Below, one piece after another: positions 45,601-57,304 of a DNA stretch of 64,000 nt. The position numbers and the translations under genes are program-made. The DNA is from Ectocarpus siliculosus (Eukaryota; Sar; Phaeophyceae; Ectocarpales; Ectocarpaceae): the NCBI GenBank assembly GCA_000310025.1, contig FN647962.1, positions 298,062 to 362,061 on the forward strand. The letters run 5' to 3'. The notes under the pieces were generated by a model. The model was not told where the DNA came from. It saw only the letters and a program-made list of their open reading frames with translations, and did not search any database. The first letter of the stretch is position 1, and each line of letters starts with the position of its first letter.

Positions 45601-45766
45601 ATATTCGAAAACTGTGCGCACTACTACGCAACCCTTGTGCAAATACAGGCTCGACGTGCCTGAAGCCATTTCTTCAAGGCGACCCCAAGAGCTTCCTCCT
45701 GCTGAAGAAGGTGCTGATGATGATGGGTCAGAATCGGAATCGGCTGAGGAGGCGCCAGAGCAGTAG
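42620..45766 (+). CDS. PUB-UBX domain protein (UBXN6-like p97/Cdc48 cofactor) with a signal-like N-terminus
   Basis: Five exons join in phase: 42620-42923, 43257-43406, 43759-44186, 44860-45143 and 45649-45766 (1284 nt, 427 residues). The N-terminus has a basic start and a hydrophobic run YYVLPLLGCLIGGLAS, like a cleavable signal peptide. A PUB domain follows (NPKYRKIRLLNKVVWERVGS...SALGFDLNP). Then come a linker, a Glu-rich helix and a C-terminal UBX domain split by an intron (YPYVLCRIRLPGGVYLQARF, then NFELFMAPPTRVLP and ACVLHLRWKSG), ending in an acidic tail. PUB plus UBX is the UBXN6/UBXD1 arrangement, which binds Cdc48/p97. The animal protein is cytosolic, so the signal-like start is unusual. 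Alternatively translation starts at an unseen upstream exon spliced to the CTCCAG acceptor at about 42703. Confidence 0.82.
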
Positions 45767-48647
45767 TGTTTTGAAGTTGCATTTCGTAGATAATTTGTTT
45801 TGGAGAGCTAATCGCCGAAGGTTGCCATGGCGATTGCAACAGCACTTACGGTTCTACCACTCAATGATGTCGTTTCTAGTGTTAGCTCAGTCTCAGTTGC
45901 GCAGGTCGTGGTTGTGGCATACCTACAGGTAGCAGTCAACTTACCATTTTGTTCCACTCTCGGGCGTCATGCTTTTGGTAACAAGTATCGAAATGTGGTA
46001 TCCTCGTTCTTCACTGCAGGTCAAAATGAATGGTGGTGTACTTGTTGTGTCGAATGTCTGTCAACCAATCCTTTTACATCAGTATAACTCGAAACACCTG
46101 CGGCTGATCCCGCCATATATGTAGACAACGGCTCTCGGGGCCCCATAGCAACACCTGTGTTGCCGCAGAGAAGAAAGACTTGTTGCTCTGGGGTTTGATA
46201 TCTATCTGCGATTGTGGGAGAATACCTTCCTATGTAGCTTTTATTTTTTTAAGCGAACCGTTTTTGTGCGGCCACCGCAGGTCTAGCTGTGGCCCCGGTC
46301 CTGGTGGTTGTTGTGTATGTGGTTTACCCTTTGTTCTATGTCTGTCGCTGGCGTGAGCAGCATTGACCGTACCACCACGGCCATCGCTGGCAGAGGCTTC
46401 CTTCTTTCTAAGACGACAAGGAAGGGTTGATTGAGCACATGTTCTCTTGCTGCCCTCTCTCCCGATCCCACTGACCCCCCGGAGCATTACGGGGTTGCGG
46501 GGTGTGTTCAGCTACACAGTATGTGTTGTGAGGATTTCATTCCGTTCGTTGCCGTCCCTCCGTAGCAGCCGTCCAGAACATGCGCTCCGCTGCACGCGCC
46601 GTTGGCATGACAAGAAAAATCCGTGGGCGACTGACTTCGGCAGTATTCGGCCGAATGGTCCGAAGCGGTCACACCTTGGACTGTCAAATAATCGGCTACA
46701 AGCCTCGCTACTGCTGTGCATTTGTGGCGAAGGTCGAGCTTTTGGAAATCTGCGCCCCCTCCCAACACTCTCATGAGTGCACCTGGATCTCACAGTCTCG
46801 GTTTTCTTCCAAATATTGATGGGAGTTTGTAGTCCTGCGAAGAAAAGCTTTGATATCATGTACACCAAAAACAGGGAACCAACCAACTACATTTCCTTTG
46901 AGGAAAATACGTTCTTCCCTATCTCTATGATGACCAGCCTTGCTGTTTCCTCCCTACATCAGCTGTGTAGTGCGATAGGCGTGAGAGTAATTGTTGTATT
47001 AAAGTGGGTGAAAGGGGGGGGGGTCGACGATGGGGTTTTCACCCACATGTATATGTACCCCGATGTCACTGTGCCCGCAGCCCCTGTGCCGGCTCTCCTC
47101 TAGCTGCTAGCCACAGCCCACCACATCATGCGAGCCAGGCTACAGCGGCACGATGCTCTGTTCCACCTGTTTCCGACAAGCGAGCTACATGCGCCGTGCC
47201 TTGGCATCTACAGGGAAAGCGTGTCGGCGTAGAGGTTTGCTTGGTAGCAGTCGATCTACAGCAGCAACAGCAGCAGACGTATCTCCGCACAATTGGCCCA
47301 GCAGCGTTGCAAATAGCCGCCGGATACGACCAGCTGAAACTGCACCCCCAGAAGGTCGCCCGTTGTGGACCTCAAGCGCCGTAACCCGACATCTCGGCGT
47401 CGGGGAGGGCCGCTGTCTTTCGCAGGATTCCGGGTATAGACCGCAACAACACGCTGGTGATGAGCCCGTGGAGAGAGTAGAAGCTGCGGCTGCGGCTGCT
47501 ACTGCTGCTGCTGCAGAGGCGAGCCAGTGGACATCAAGGAGGTCAGCTGCACTTGTCGATATCAGGCACCAACCACTCCTACATAACATGATGGGTACCG
47601 CCTCGAATACCTAACCCGGTTAATGCGTTTGAAGTTTGAAGTACGGCCGCCAAAAGGTACAGCAGTAGGTCTGTCTATCTGTCTATGTTACCATATCCAG
47701 TATATCTCATCGTTTCTAGAGTTTTTTTTTATGGTGTGTGGATGTGTTCGGTAGTTGGTCGCACAGCAGTCCCGGCCGCATGCGGATATTTTGTTCTTGT
47801 AGGTGTTGTTGTGTCACTGCAGACTCACACTCAGGGGAGCAGCAGGTACGAACGAAGTCATGGAAGACATTGTTTATGCCTTGGGAGAATGGGCGAAAGA
47901 GTCGATATAGGTCGGTTTGCTGGCGCGTTACCATGGTCGATTTTGCTCGGCATAACACGTGCCTTGCGTGCTGTCGAGGGCGGGACTGTCACCTTTTATC
48001 TTTCTCCCTCCCTCTTTCTTTTCTCTCGCTCTCTCGATTACAAACACAAACGAAGTACTCGAAGTAGATACGAAGAACGAACGAAATCCAATGCTAGCAA
48101 AAACATCTACTAGTTAGTCTGCACCTACTGGTTCAGAACTGTTAGCTTTGTTCAACACTATTGCATGTCTATGCCTTCATTTGATGGAATGCTTTGCCTG
48201 GAGAGCGGGGTATGCAGGATTTTGAGGCCATACAGTCCAAATGGACATGAGATACCGTACATGATGCACACGTGATATAAGCACGAGTTAAAAGTTTTGG
48301 GTGAGCTTGGGGCCAAGTAGAGATGAGCAAGGACGTTGGCGTTCTCGCTATTTTCGACTGCTGTTCCCACTTGCCTTCACCTGAAACCTAGTCGAAGATG
48401 CGCCACACTCGTCACAAGCTACAGACGGCCGAAGTGCCTCTAACCAGGTCGCCTGCCCGCCAAGATGCCAATCGGTGTTATCCAGAGTGGCTGCCGCCAG
48501 CGAAATCGCGATAAAAGGATTGGTGCTGGAAAACCCAGACGTTTACCCTCTTGTTACTGGAGATAAGAAATTCTTGGGCTCCGGTCATCAGGCAAACGTG
48601 TCAATCGAACCACTTATTTGTTGTTTGTCTCGTCCGCAACCGATGCC
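45767..48647. other. Intergenic region before the ribonucleotide reductase gene
   Basis: This is nearly 2.9 kb with one weak candidate ORF (47153-47614, listed separately). The rest holds T-runs, a TATA-like AT stretch near 46230-46250 and no recognisable domain on either strand. Confidence 0.4.
47153..47614 (+). CDS. Hypothetical 153-residue ORF with Arg-rich N-terminus
   Basis: This is a single open frame from ATG. The first ~35 residues are rich in Arg/Ser/Ala without acids, like a mitochondrial presequence. The middle contains a poly-Ala run coded by (GCT/GCG)n. No domain is recognised. It could be the first exon of an unseen gene, a short real protein or chance. No splice link to the downstream reductase could be found. 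Confidence 0.2.
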   Translation: MLCSTCFRQASYMRRALASTGKACRRRGLLGSSRSTAATAADVSPHNWPSSVANSRRIRPAETAPPEGRPLWTSSAVTRHLGVGEGRCLSQDSGYRPQQHAGDEPVERVEAAAAAATAAAAEASQWTSRRSAALVDIRHQPLLHNMMGTASNT

Positions 48648-51600
48648 ATGCCGGCGCACGGCAGCGATGAGCCATCCCATGACACGGCAGCTGCACGAAA
48701 TTCACGGATCGGTGGGCTGGGCACATCGAATGATGCGGAAGCGAAGTCGAGCAATACGGCGTTTCAGCTGTGCTCCCAGTTTGTCGACAGGGAAGGGCGG
48801 GGCAGCAAGCCTCAGTTTGGGTTCAACGGCCTCGGAGAGCTCGTCTACCAGCGAACGTACGCCAGGTACCTGGGAGAAGACACGGACGACCGAGAGCAAT
48901 GGTGAGGGTGTCCACAAAGAACTTTTTGCTGGAAAGGAAGGAATGGTGTTCTACAGCGCTCCCGTAAGCCTTGACTATGGATACATGTAGACATGCGTAT
49001 AAATTTAAACATATTTTGTTCTTGTCGTGCCGCCCCTCGGTCCGTGCGTGGTCAACAATGACTTGACATTAGGGGCGCAAAACGTTGTCCGTACGTCAGT
49101 ACATTCATTGTTTTTTCGTTGCTCGGCGATTGCCTCATGTTACATTATGATGGATGGATGGTGACGTTTGAGCTACTTTTAGCTAGGAGGGGGCGTGAAC
49201 ACGGAAGCAAACATGAGAAATTGCCATCATGGCATGTAATGAAGTTGCTGGAATTGTCACACCGGGGTTTCCAATTGTAATGACAGGCAAGGCAACGAAG
49301 ATGCATGTGCGATGTTTTACCGAGCGTGCCTTTTGTTTTGCTGCCGGGCAGAGAGTTTTTTTTTTTCTTGTCGGTACATCCCGTAGCGACTCGTGATGTA
49401 TGTCCAGTTGAGCGAGCCGCCGATGCTATCGGTGTTACCGTGCTAACCACCCCCGTGTGGCTCGCCCGCAGGTATCAAACCATTGAACGGGTGGTGAACG
49501 GTACATTCAGCATGCAAAAGGAGTGGATGCTCTCTCGGGGTATGCGATGGGACGAACAAGAGGTGGGTTAACCTACTAATGCTTCAAGAGTGGATCAATA
49601 CGCCAACTGCACACTTTTATTAGACGACTGTTTTTTTTTGTCTCAAAGCCTCATATTTAGTAGCCGTTACGACGTCTGTGCGTTTCACGGCAAGCTCTTG
49701 TGTAGCCCAACGCTAGCTGTTCTCTGCCTTCCGTGCCAACGGCCGCGGATTTATGGGTGCCTCGACGTCGTAACCTATTTGGCATGTGTTTTTTTTCGAC
49801 TTGTGTGGAAGCAGTTGAACAGCTGTGGAGGGACCTTTCCGATCCAACGGCCTTGTCCGATGTTTTTGGTTGTCATGGTTTAACGCTTTCTTGTATCGCT
49901 TTTCCTTGGTCGCTCAGGCACAGAGTACGGCACAGGAGATGTATCGGCGAATGTTTGCCTTCAAATTCCTTCCTCCGGGCCGAGGGCTTTGGGCGATGGG
50001 CTCCAAGCTGACTACGGAACGGCGCCTATACGCGGCTCTCAACAACTGCGCATTTGTCAGCACCCGAGGTGGGTCGGAGGTTGCCACTTCCGAGTGCACC
50101 TAGTGGGTTTCCTCGAAAACCGGGTGGGGGGGGGCTGTTCAAGGAGCCCCGTATTGTCATGACTGAGTCAATCGCGCTATCTTGAACGGTCATGGTGCAC
50201 CAATACGTTTATTCGCTGCGCATGAGATACAAAGATAAAGATACGCTTCGCTGCCGCCACACACCCGCAGACCTAGCGTCGGACCCGACTGCTCCTTTTT
50301 GCTTCCTGATGGACGCGTCTATGCTCGGGGTCGGGGTCGGGTTCGATACGAAAGGGGCGGGAACGATCGACGTCGTGGCACCCGGGAGCGCCGAGGGTCG
50401 AGAGGTGGGGACGTAGGCTGTCTGCAAGAATAGAGTCGCTTCCCTGCGCAGCACGTTGCGGTATCGTGAAATGTGTTGTGCTCTGCACAAGCGCGGATCG
50501 CCCGGATGACCTCCGTTAGACAACAAAATGCGGTGCTTTCGCTTCAAATCACATGATTCCTGATATCAGCCTCTGTACTTGCAGGTGAAACCCTCAATTT
50601 TCCTCGTTGCTTGTTGCGTCCACCCCTCAGGGGCCGAGCGAGTTGAACATCGTGGTGGATGACTCTCGGGAGGGATGGCGAGATGCTTTCAAACTCCTCC
50701 TGGAGGCGTACTTCTTTGGCCATCAAGTACCCGTCTTGGACGTGTCAAACTTGAGGTGGGTAAGAATATTTTATAGTGTCCTCCGCTTGCAACAACCTGT
50801 CACGCTGCTTGCGCGTATGGCCCTCCTTCCGGGCGATTGAGCTCACGTTATCAGTGTGTGTTTTCGGCTCTAAATTTGGCTTTTTTCAAGTTGCTGCCGC
50901 ACTCCCGCGATTGGTTCGTTGTTTTAGAGAGATGCAGGTACTTCTCTCTCCGTTTTGATATCGGTGCAACACCATGCAGTTGGACGGCGGCTTTAACTGC
51001 CATATGGCCGAGAGGATGTGGTGAAGTTTGTACCCCGCGTGAGAACGGTGCTTACCGCCGCCATCTGTGGGTGTTTGCAGGCCTGCCGGGGCACCCATCC
51101 GGGGGTTCGGAGGTGTTTCACAAGGAAGTGCTCCATTGGTGGAGCTAATGGCCAGTGTGAAGGCCACGCTGGATCCGTTGATCGGGAAACCCTTGTCGGT
51201 GACGGCTATCGTCGATCTCATGAACAAGGTGCGCCTTCCATGTTCCTTGGCCGCATTCTCTCGTTTTTGTTTCCTCCCTGTTCTGAGGTCTGGTGTAGGG
51301 AGGGGCGTTGCGCGGTGTCTCGTCGCGAGCGAGCCTGGCCTTGTGTCAAACTCAGCGTTAGTTAGGTCGGATAGATGGGCGAGCCTCCCCAAGATGCGTG
51401 TAAGGCGGGCTCAAGAAACCCCCTTCGATTTTAGGAAGATGCCAGCGGTGCACATTTCAGCTATACCTGAGGCGGTGTGTCTTCTCGTACCACATGTCAC
51501 AACAGAGATACAGTTGCCTAAGCTGATAAATGCATGTACGCTTTGTAACGTATGGAATGAATTGCAGATGGGCGCGCCCCAGGTGTTCTGAGCCCGCGTT

Positions 51601-54600
51601 TCTCAATGACTGCACTCAGGACCCAAGCTAAGCAAAGCCTCCGGCAGATTTTTTGTCACCTCTGCCCATCCGCGAGATTTTTTTTTCTGAACGACCTACT
51701 GCAATATTCGTTGCACGGGACAGGTGGGAGTATGCGTAGTGGCCGGCAACGTCCGACGAACGGCCGAAATCGCGTTCGGTGATCCAGGAAGCGATGAGTA
51801 CATCGACCTCAAAAACTACGACAAGAACCCAGACCGGGCGAGTTTCGGGTGGGCTTCAAACAACTCCGTGCTAGCGCCGCTGGGCATGGACTACACCAAG
51901 GTACAGTACAGTGGTATCTCAGACACAGGCTGCACTTAGGGCCAATGGTCACGCACCAACGGTAGTCAACTGCCTCGTTTGTTTTACATTTCCTTTCCTA
52001 TTTTCCAACGGTTGTAACCATGGTGTTACGCGATTTCCATGTACTGATGAATGTTTCGAACGGTAAGGTGTGCGAGCGCATCCAGCAGAATGGAGAACCT
52101 GGCTTCGCATGGCTGGAGAACATGCGAACATACGGTCGCATGGGGGACGAGAAGAACGACCGCGACTCCAAGGCCATGGGTGGAAACCCCTGCCTGGAGC
52201 AGACGCTGGAGAGTTTCGAGATGTGCTGCCTCGTAGAAACGTTCCCCGACAAGCACGAATCCCTTGAAGACTTTCTGACGACTCTAAGGTGAGATGGGGT
52301 GTCGCTGCATGGTTTACTTCACTGTTACAGGTTGTCGTCGTCGTGTTGTTTTGAAAGCTCTCTCCTTCACTCGCCCCCGGCGAAAATGGCATCGACGTTG
52401 ATTATTTTTATCACGTTGTACTTTCACTGGAATTGTTTATTCCTTGGGGAGTGGGGAGACTTGCTCTGGCTCGTTTGTTTTCTGTTTGTTGTTGGGTAGG
52501 TTAGCCATGGCAGTTTGTCTCGGGCTTTGAAAAGCAAGGAAAGGGAGAGCAAGGAAAGGAAGAGGACGTGCTCAGTCAAAGTCATGCCTTTTTTGATAGG
52601 AGACAACTAAGACAACATCTCTCTACAGGATTGCTACGGCGCCTGGCGATATACTTGTCGCTTTAGCGGTACTCGTGCCAGGTGCCATGCTTGACCTCCC
52701 CCGCCTGCGCTATTCGGGAGTTCCTTCAACCCATCTCCTTCCATGCTTGGAAATGGCAGGTTCGCCATGCTGTACGCTAAGACAGTGACATTGGGGGGGA
52801 CTCATTGGGACAAGACAAACGAAATTTTGTTTCGGAACCGCAGGATTGGGTGCAGGTATGTACCTTCGTCCAGTCAAAAATTTAAACCCAACAAAAACCA
52901 AGTAATTACAACACCTGGAAGGTTTACAATTGTTCGTTGGCGGGGTGATTGACCCACCCGCTTGGTCCCATTCCACCCGGAGCATCACTGCCCTTGAGTC
53001 GACCTTCGTGTGTTGTTCTTGTTGGCCGAATTGTGTTATCGCTCTTTCTTCGTGGCTGATCGCGTGTGTCTCGCCCTTTTTTCCGTCTTGAAAGCATGAG
53101 CGGGCTGGCTCAGTTTGTCGCGGCGAGGGGTCTGGGGACGTTGCAAGAGTGGTGCGAAGAGGGATACGAGGCTGTCTCCCGAATAGACGAGGATCTTTCA
53201 AGTGAGACCTTACAGAACCGGTGGTGTACATCGCGCCGCGTATTATATTCAGATTTTCAGATACCACACAGGATTTGCGCAAGACCGCATTGCCTTCGAG
53301 TTCCCCCCACTCGTGGGCCATACCTGGGATCTGCGTCTGTTTGTTTACGTTCACGATGGTGCCAAACATCGAACTCAGTACACATGCAGTGAATCGGGGT
53401 CTGCGCGAATTTCGAAATTGCCCCCGATTGTGGTCCTTCGTTTCGGCAGAACTGTGTACTTGTACTATTTATGTTCTGACGTTCCACCCCTTATCTGCCC
53501 AGAGCTCATTTATGTTATGCTAGTACATGTCTAGGGGTTCGTCACTGAGGCACACTTGGCTCGACTGCGACCTCGTGTTGTGACTTCAATCGTACCAGCT
53601 CAATTTGGCATCCCAACATCGATCAAGACCACAAGCATCAAGCCGAGTGGGACGGTGTCTCTTCTCGCTGGGGCGACCCCAGGTATGTAGGGAGCGAGGT
53701 TGGGCACAGGGTAGCTCAGAGCGGTAGACTAAGCAGCGACATCCCTGCTTCAAGTGCGTACAAACTCGGAGAACGAATCAAAGTTGGAGCGTCACACAGT
53801 CTTTGTCAATATTGTCGAACCAAGAGTACCTCGCGCGGTGGTGTCAACCGGCGGCTCTTGTCTCGTTCGGTTCGGGCCGAAGAAGACTGCCTGCTGCGTA
53901 AAGGGTCCAAATCTGAGACACCGTTGGGGTAGATGGTTTTGAAGGGTCATCTCGGTTTCGATGCTTTCTATGCTTCGTGTTCGTATGCCAACGTGCTTAT
54001 CGCTCAGCCGATGGGTGCTCGTGCTCGTGCTCGTATTGACGTGTCTTGGTTCCGTTCTATGTAGGCATGCACTACCCGGAGTCCAGGTTCTACATAAGGC
54101 GCGTGCGAATGGCTTCGGATGCGGATGTGCTGGGGCCATTACGAGAAGCGGGTTACAGGTACGCCGAATGTGTACGATTCTCTCCGATAGATGTGGGCCC
54201 AAGCCCGCCCCGACTGCTTTTCACACAGCAACCGAAGATGGCCTGCTCTATCGCTTTGCATTATGTTACATTTGATCTGACCTGCCTAACCCCCTACCTC
54301 TCAGGCTAGAGCCTGCAGCTGAAAACCCTGAAGGCACTATGGTCGTGGAAGTCCCTGTGGACGCTGGGGAAGGTGTGCGCACCGCACAAGACCTTAGCAT
54401 GTGGGAGCAGCTTAGCTTCGCTGCGTTCCTCCAACGGTATTGGGCCGACAATCAGGCAAGCTTTCTGTGCGTTGCGTATGGCCTTCTGGACCTCAACGAG
54501 ATGTACAAATGCGTGTGCCAGGCAGCTGGTTATTCACGTCGCGTGCTTCAACCTTGTGTATTCAGCGGTATGCCCTTTTTGTTTTCGTGCAGGTGAGCTG

Positions 54601-55116
54601 CACGATTACCTTCGATCCCGAGACAGAAGGCCATCACCTGGCTCACGCGTTGGACTACTTTCAGTATCAGCTGAAAGGCGTGTCCTTTCTTCCCAGGATG
54701 GACTACGGCGCTTTCCCACAGGTCAGTCTGCGACTCGCGTCCGTGGTGAAACGTAGCCGACCGAGCTCTCAGAGTCGGATACAGTAACAGTAATATTGAT
54801 GCATTTGGAGAAGTTTCTGGCTTTGTGTAATTTGCGCCAGGTGCAGACCCGTCTTGACTGCTCGGCCCCGACTGGCATTTCCCCTGGCCGTATGCTCGAT
54901 GTCTTGGCTTTCTTGGTTACGAACGTTTCGCAGATGCCGTATGAGGCGATTTCGGAGGACGAGTACAAGAGCCAGATCTCCAAGTTGCGACATTTAAATT
55001 TTTCGCGGCGACGTGGGCAAACTCGAGGAGAGGGCGATGGTGTGCGCGTGGAGGAAGTCCCGGACAGATATTGCGAATCAGACTCTTGTACAGACGGGGC
55101 CGGTTTCAGAGTTTGA
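48648..55116 (+). CDS. rtpR: Adenosylcobalamin-dependent (class II) ribonucleoside-triphosphate reductase
   Basis: Fifteen exons join in phase: 48648-48901, 49472-49562, 49918-50068, 50271-50404, 50631-50755, 51081-51228, 51724-51900, 52068-52288, 52760-52855, 53095-53201, 53599-53682, 54065-54158, 54305-54455, 54593-54721 and 54934-55116 (2145 nt, 714 residues; bacterial RTPR has about 740). Motifs are RTYARYLGED, PPGRGLWAMGS, the first redox Cys in ALNNCAFVST, VVAGNVRRTAEIAFGDPGSD, the radical-site N-P-C-x-E in GGNPCLEQTLE, IKTTSIKPSGTVSLLAGATP and NQVSCTITFDPETEG. The C-terminal redox pair is C-x4-C (RYCESDSCTDG). The enzyme reduces NTPs to dNTPs using a B12-derived radical, needing no oxygen or small subunit. 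Exon 13 ends in a GC donor. No signal peptide is seen, so it is probably cytosolic. The exon 8 acceptor (GGTAAG) has a weak pyrimidine tract. Confidence 0.93.
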
Positions 55117-57304
55117 GTTCATCACGTTGTATTTTTATTGCATACTTGATGCACCGGTACCATGTGCATGCACACGTGTAGCCCGCGTGCTGCAGCTAGG
55201 ACTAGACTACAAGATTAGCGGAGGGCGCAATAGCATGCGCGACTGGCCTCTCGCGTGATGTGATTCTTCGGGTTATTTTTTTGTCGTGTGCGGGATCCGT
55301 GTCCTTGCTTGCTTGTGGATGGTTGGATGTGGTCACGACTGCTTCGCACGCAGTGTTACAAGTTCGGTGTTGATGCCAGTCGTCCCCTTCGATTGTCCGG
55401 GTACGTAGATGTAACTACTGTATGTTTGTACATGATGGGAAAACGCAGTGTACAACGCGAAATGGCATGCCCACGCTTTGTGGATTTTCACTTGAGTCGG
55501 CGTGGTTGTGTCTTGAGTGTATGTCTTTGACTGATTCAAATCCCAAAGGTAGCTCTACTCTTGTACACTGTTTCAAAGAAGCATGTTGCTGTTCAACAAG
55601 TCAACCAGTACCTCAGGTCCCAACCCTCCAGGTGTTGGCTTGGGTCGTCAGAATGAAGGTCCCACTACAATAGTACTTGCTGTGGTATTTGACTCGACCC
55701 CGCTCAATTTGGCACACTAATCCGGAGTCTGCAGCCCTCCGCGAACATTGGCAGGCCCGTTGCTTTCGACCTCTTATCCGGACGATCTTTCGCGGCGCCG
55801 CTAAGTTCTTCTGTTCCCACGCTTGCCGCCGTTGCCGAAGTTTCGCGCATCTAATCACCGCTCGCCATGTATTGATGCCGCCAAGGCTCTGCTCCTACCA
55901 ATCCTCTAGTTCCACACTGCGATTGGGAAGCGTGTGACAACGTGTCATATTTCTTGTCCTCCGGCGGGAGTTGCCCCTCACGTCGATGCCGGCGACGAGA
56001 AGCAAATCAACCACTGACGCGACTGCCTCCGGCCTGGATGCAAAGACGGTCATGCGGAGGACATGCGGGATGTTGCGCACGTTGTTCTGAACCCCAATAT
56101 TGCAGAGGTCAAGTCTTGCTTCGGCTTACCTTCTCCCCCGCCGATGTCTTGTACTTCCGAAGAACACAACTTTATGCCCGGGTGAGCTGTACTCTCACTC
56201 CACGCGTGCTACAGGTTTTCCAACCCGAAAGTTTATCCGAAAGGTTATGCAGACTCAATGGGAAAATAAGGACAGAGAAAGGATCCAGATAAGGTTGCTA
56301 CCCCGTTTTTTTTTTGTTTTGCACACTAGCTCTCCCAATACCCAAAACAGCAGTGCGCAGAAACAACCCGACCACAACCGTAGATCCATTGATGCTCCAT
56401 TTTGCAATCTACAGTACTGCCATTGACCGCGCTCTTTAGGTAGGTGGCCCCCCACCCCTTCGTAGGAGGGAAACTTGGGCAATCAATGTACTTCCAGACG
56501 GCAGAAAATGTCAACAAGGAAGCATTGAGCTTCGTTCAGCCTGACGCTCCCGCTTTATACTGAAAGTCACCTGAGCGTCAACAACGGAAGACGATGTTGG
56601 TGGTGGTCGTTGTGACCTCTCACGGGGTGATGTCTCAGTAATTACTCTGGCGCCAGATGCTCCATTCTTGAACGTGTCGCTCTGGGTCAGCCTGATAACA
56701 TGGAACATGCGGTAGTCTCGTCATCGACCCTGCAAACGTTTTGCGCAAGCTCCAGCCTAGGAGCTACCCTTCTACCTCTTTGGTGTTTTCCTGTATGCCG
56801 GCGTCCCGCAACACTATGTACAGCGATTGGACACACACCATAAAGTCCTGTTGCAGCAGGCGTCATTGGACCTCCAGTACTGCTGAAAAGATGTAAAAAC
56901 ATCAACACATTACGTGGAGGGTCACATGTTTGATGTTGTTATGCTATTGCAGATCCGAACTCAAGATACGTCCGAAATAACACCTGCGCAGCCGACACTG
57001 GCGATACCTGTCATGTACAAGAGGGGCCAGATGCCTGTGCCTCTCTCTGAAAATATCCCATCGAGACCGCATTTTTCGCAGCAGAAAGTTCGCCTTGGCA
57101 ATCTTCCTGGAAATCAGAAGCAGATTCGTTTCCATCTCAAGTCTCGCTTCTTCCGACATCCATATAGCCTCCACGTCACCCTTTCGAACGACAAGCGTGT
57201 GCGGAAAGGAGGCAGGCGTCGAGAAGGGCAGATTGATATAAGGAGTAGACAAAACAAGCACTGTCAACGTGAAATCGACGGCAAGGTTCTCATCCATATA
57301 TTTC
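55117..57304. other. Intergenic region between two convergent genes
   Basis: It lies between the reductase stop and the last exon of the minus-strand unknown gene. Overlapping frames on both strands at 56914-57483 are open but read without domains. The minus one is a shifted reading of the terminal exon of the unknown gene. No RNA gene was recognised. Confidence 0.45.

Noticed and set aside
53705-53775. tRNA-like D-arm sequence (GGTAGCTCAGAGCGGTAGA)
   Set aside because: No matching T-arm GTTCRA or closing acceptor stem follows, and it lies inside a reductase intron.
48648-55116. Bacterial contamination or transfer without introns for the reductase
   Set aside because: Fourteen spliceosomal introns interrupt the gene in consistent phases, so it is a resident nuclear gene whatever its ultimate origin.
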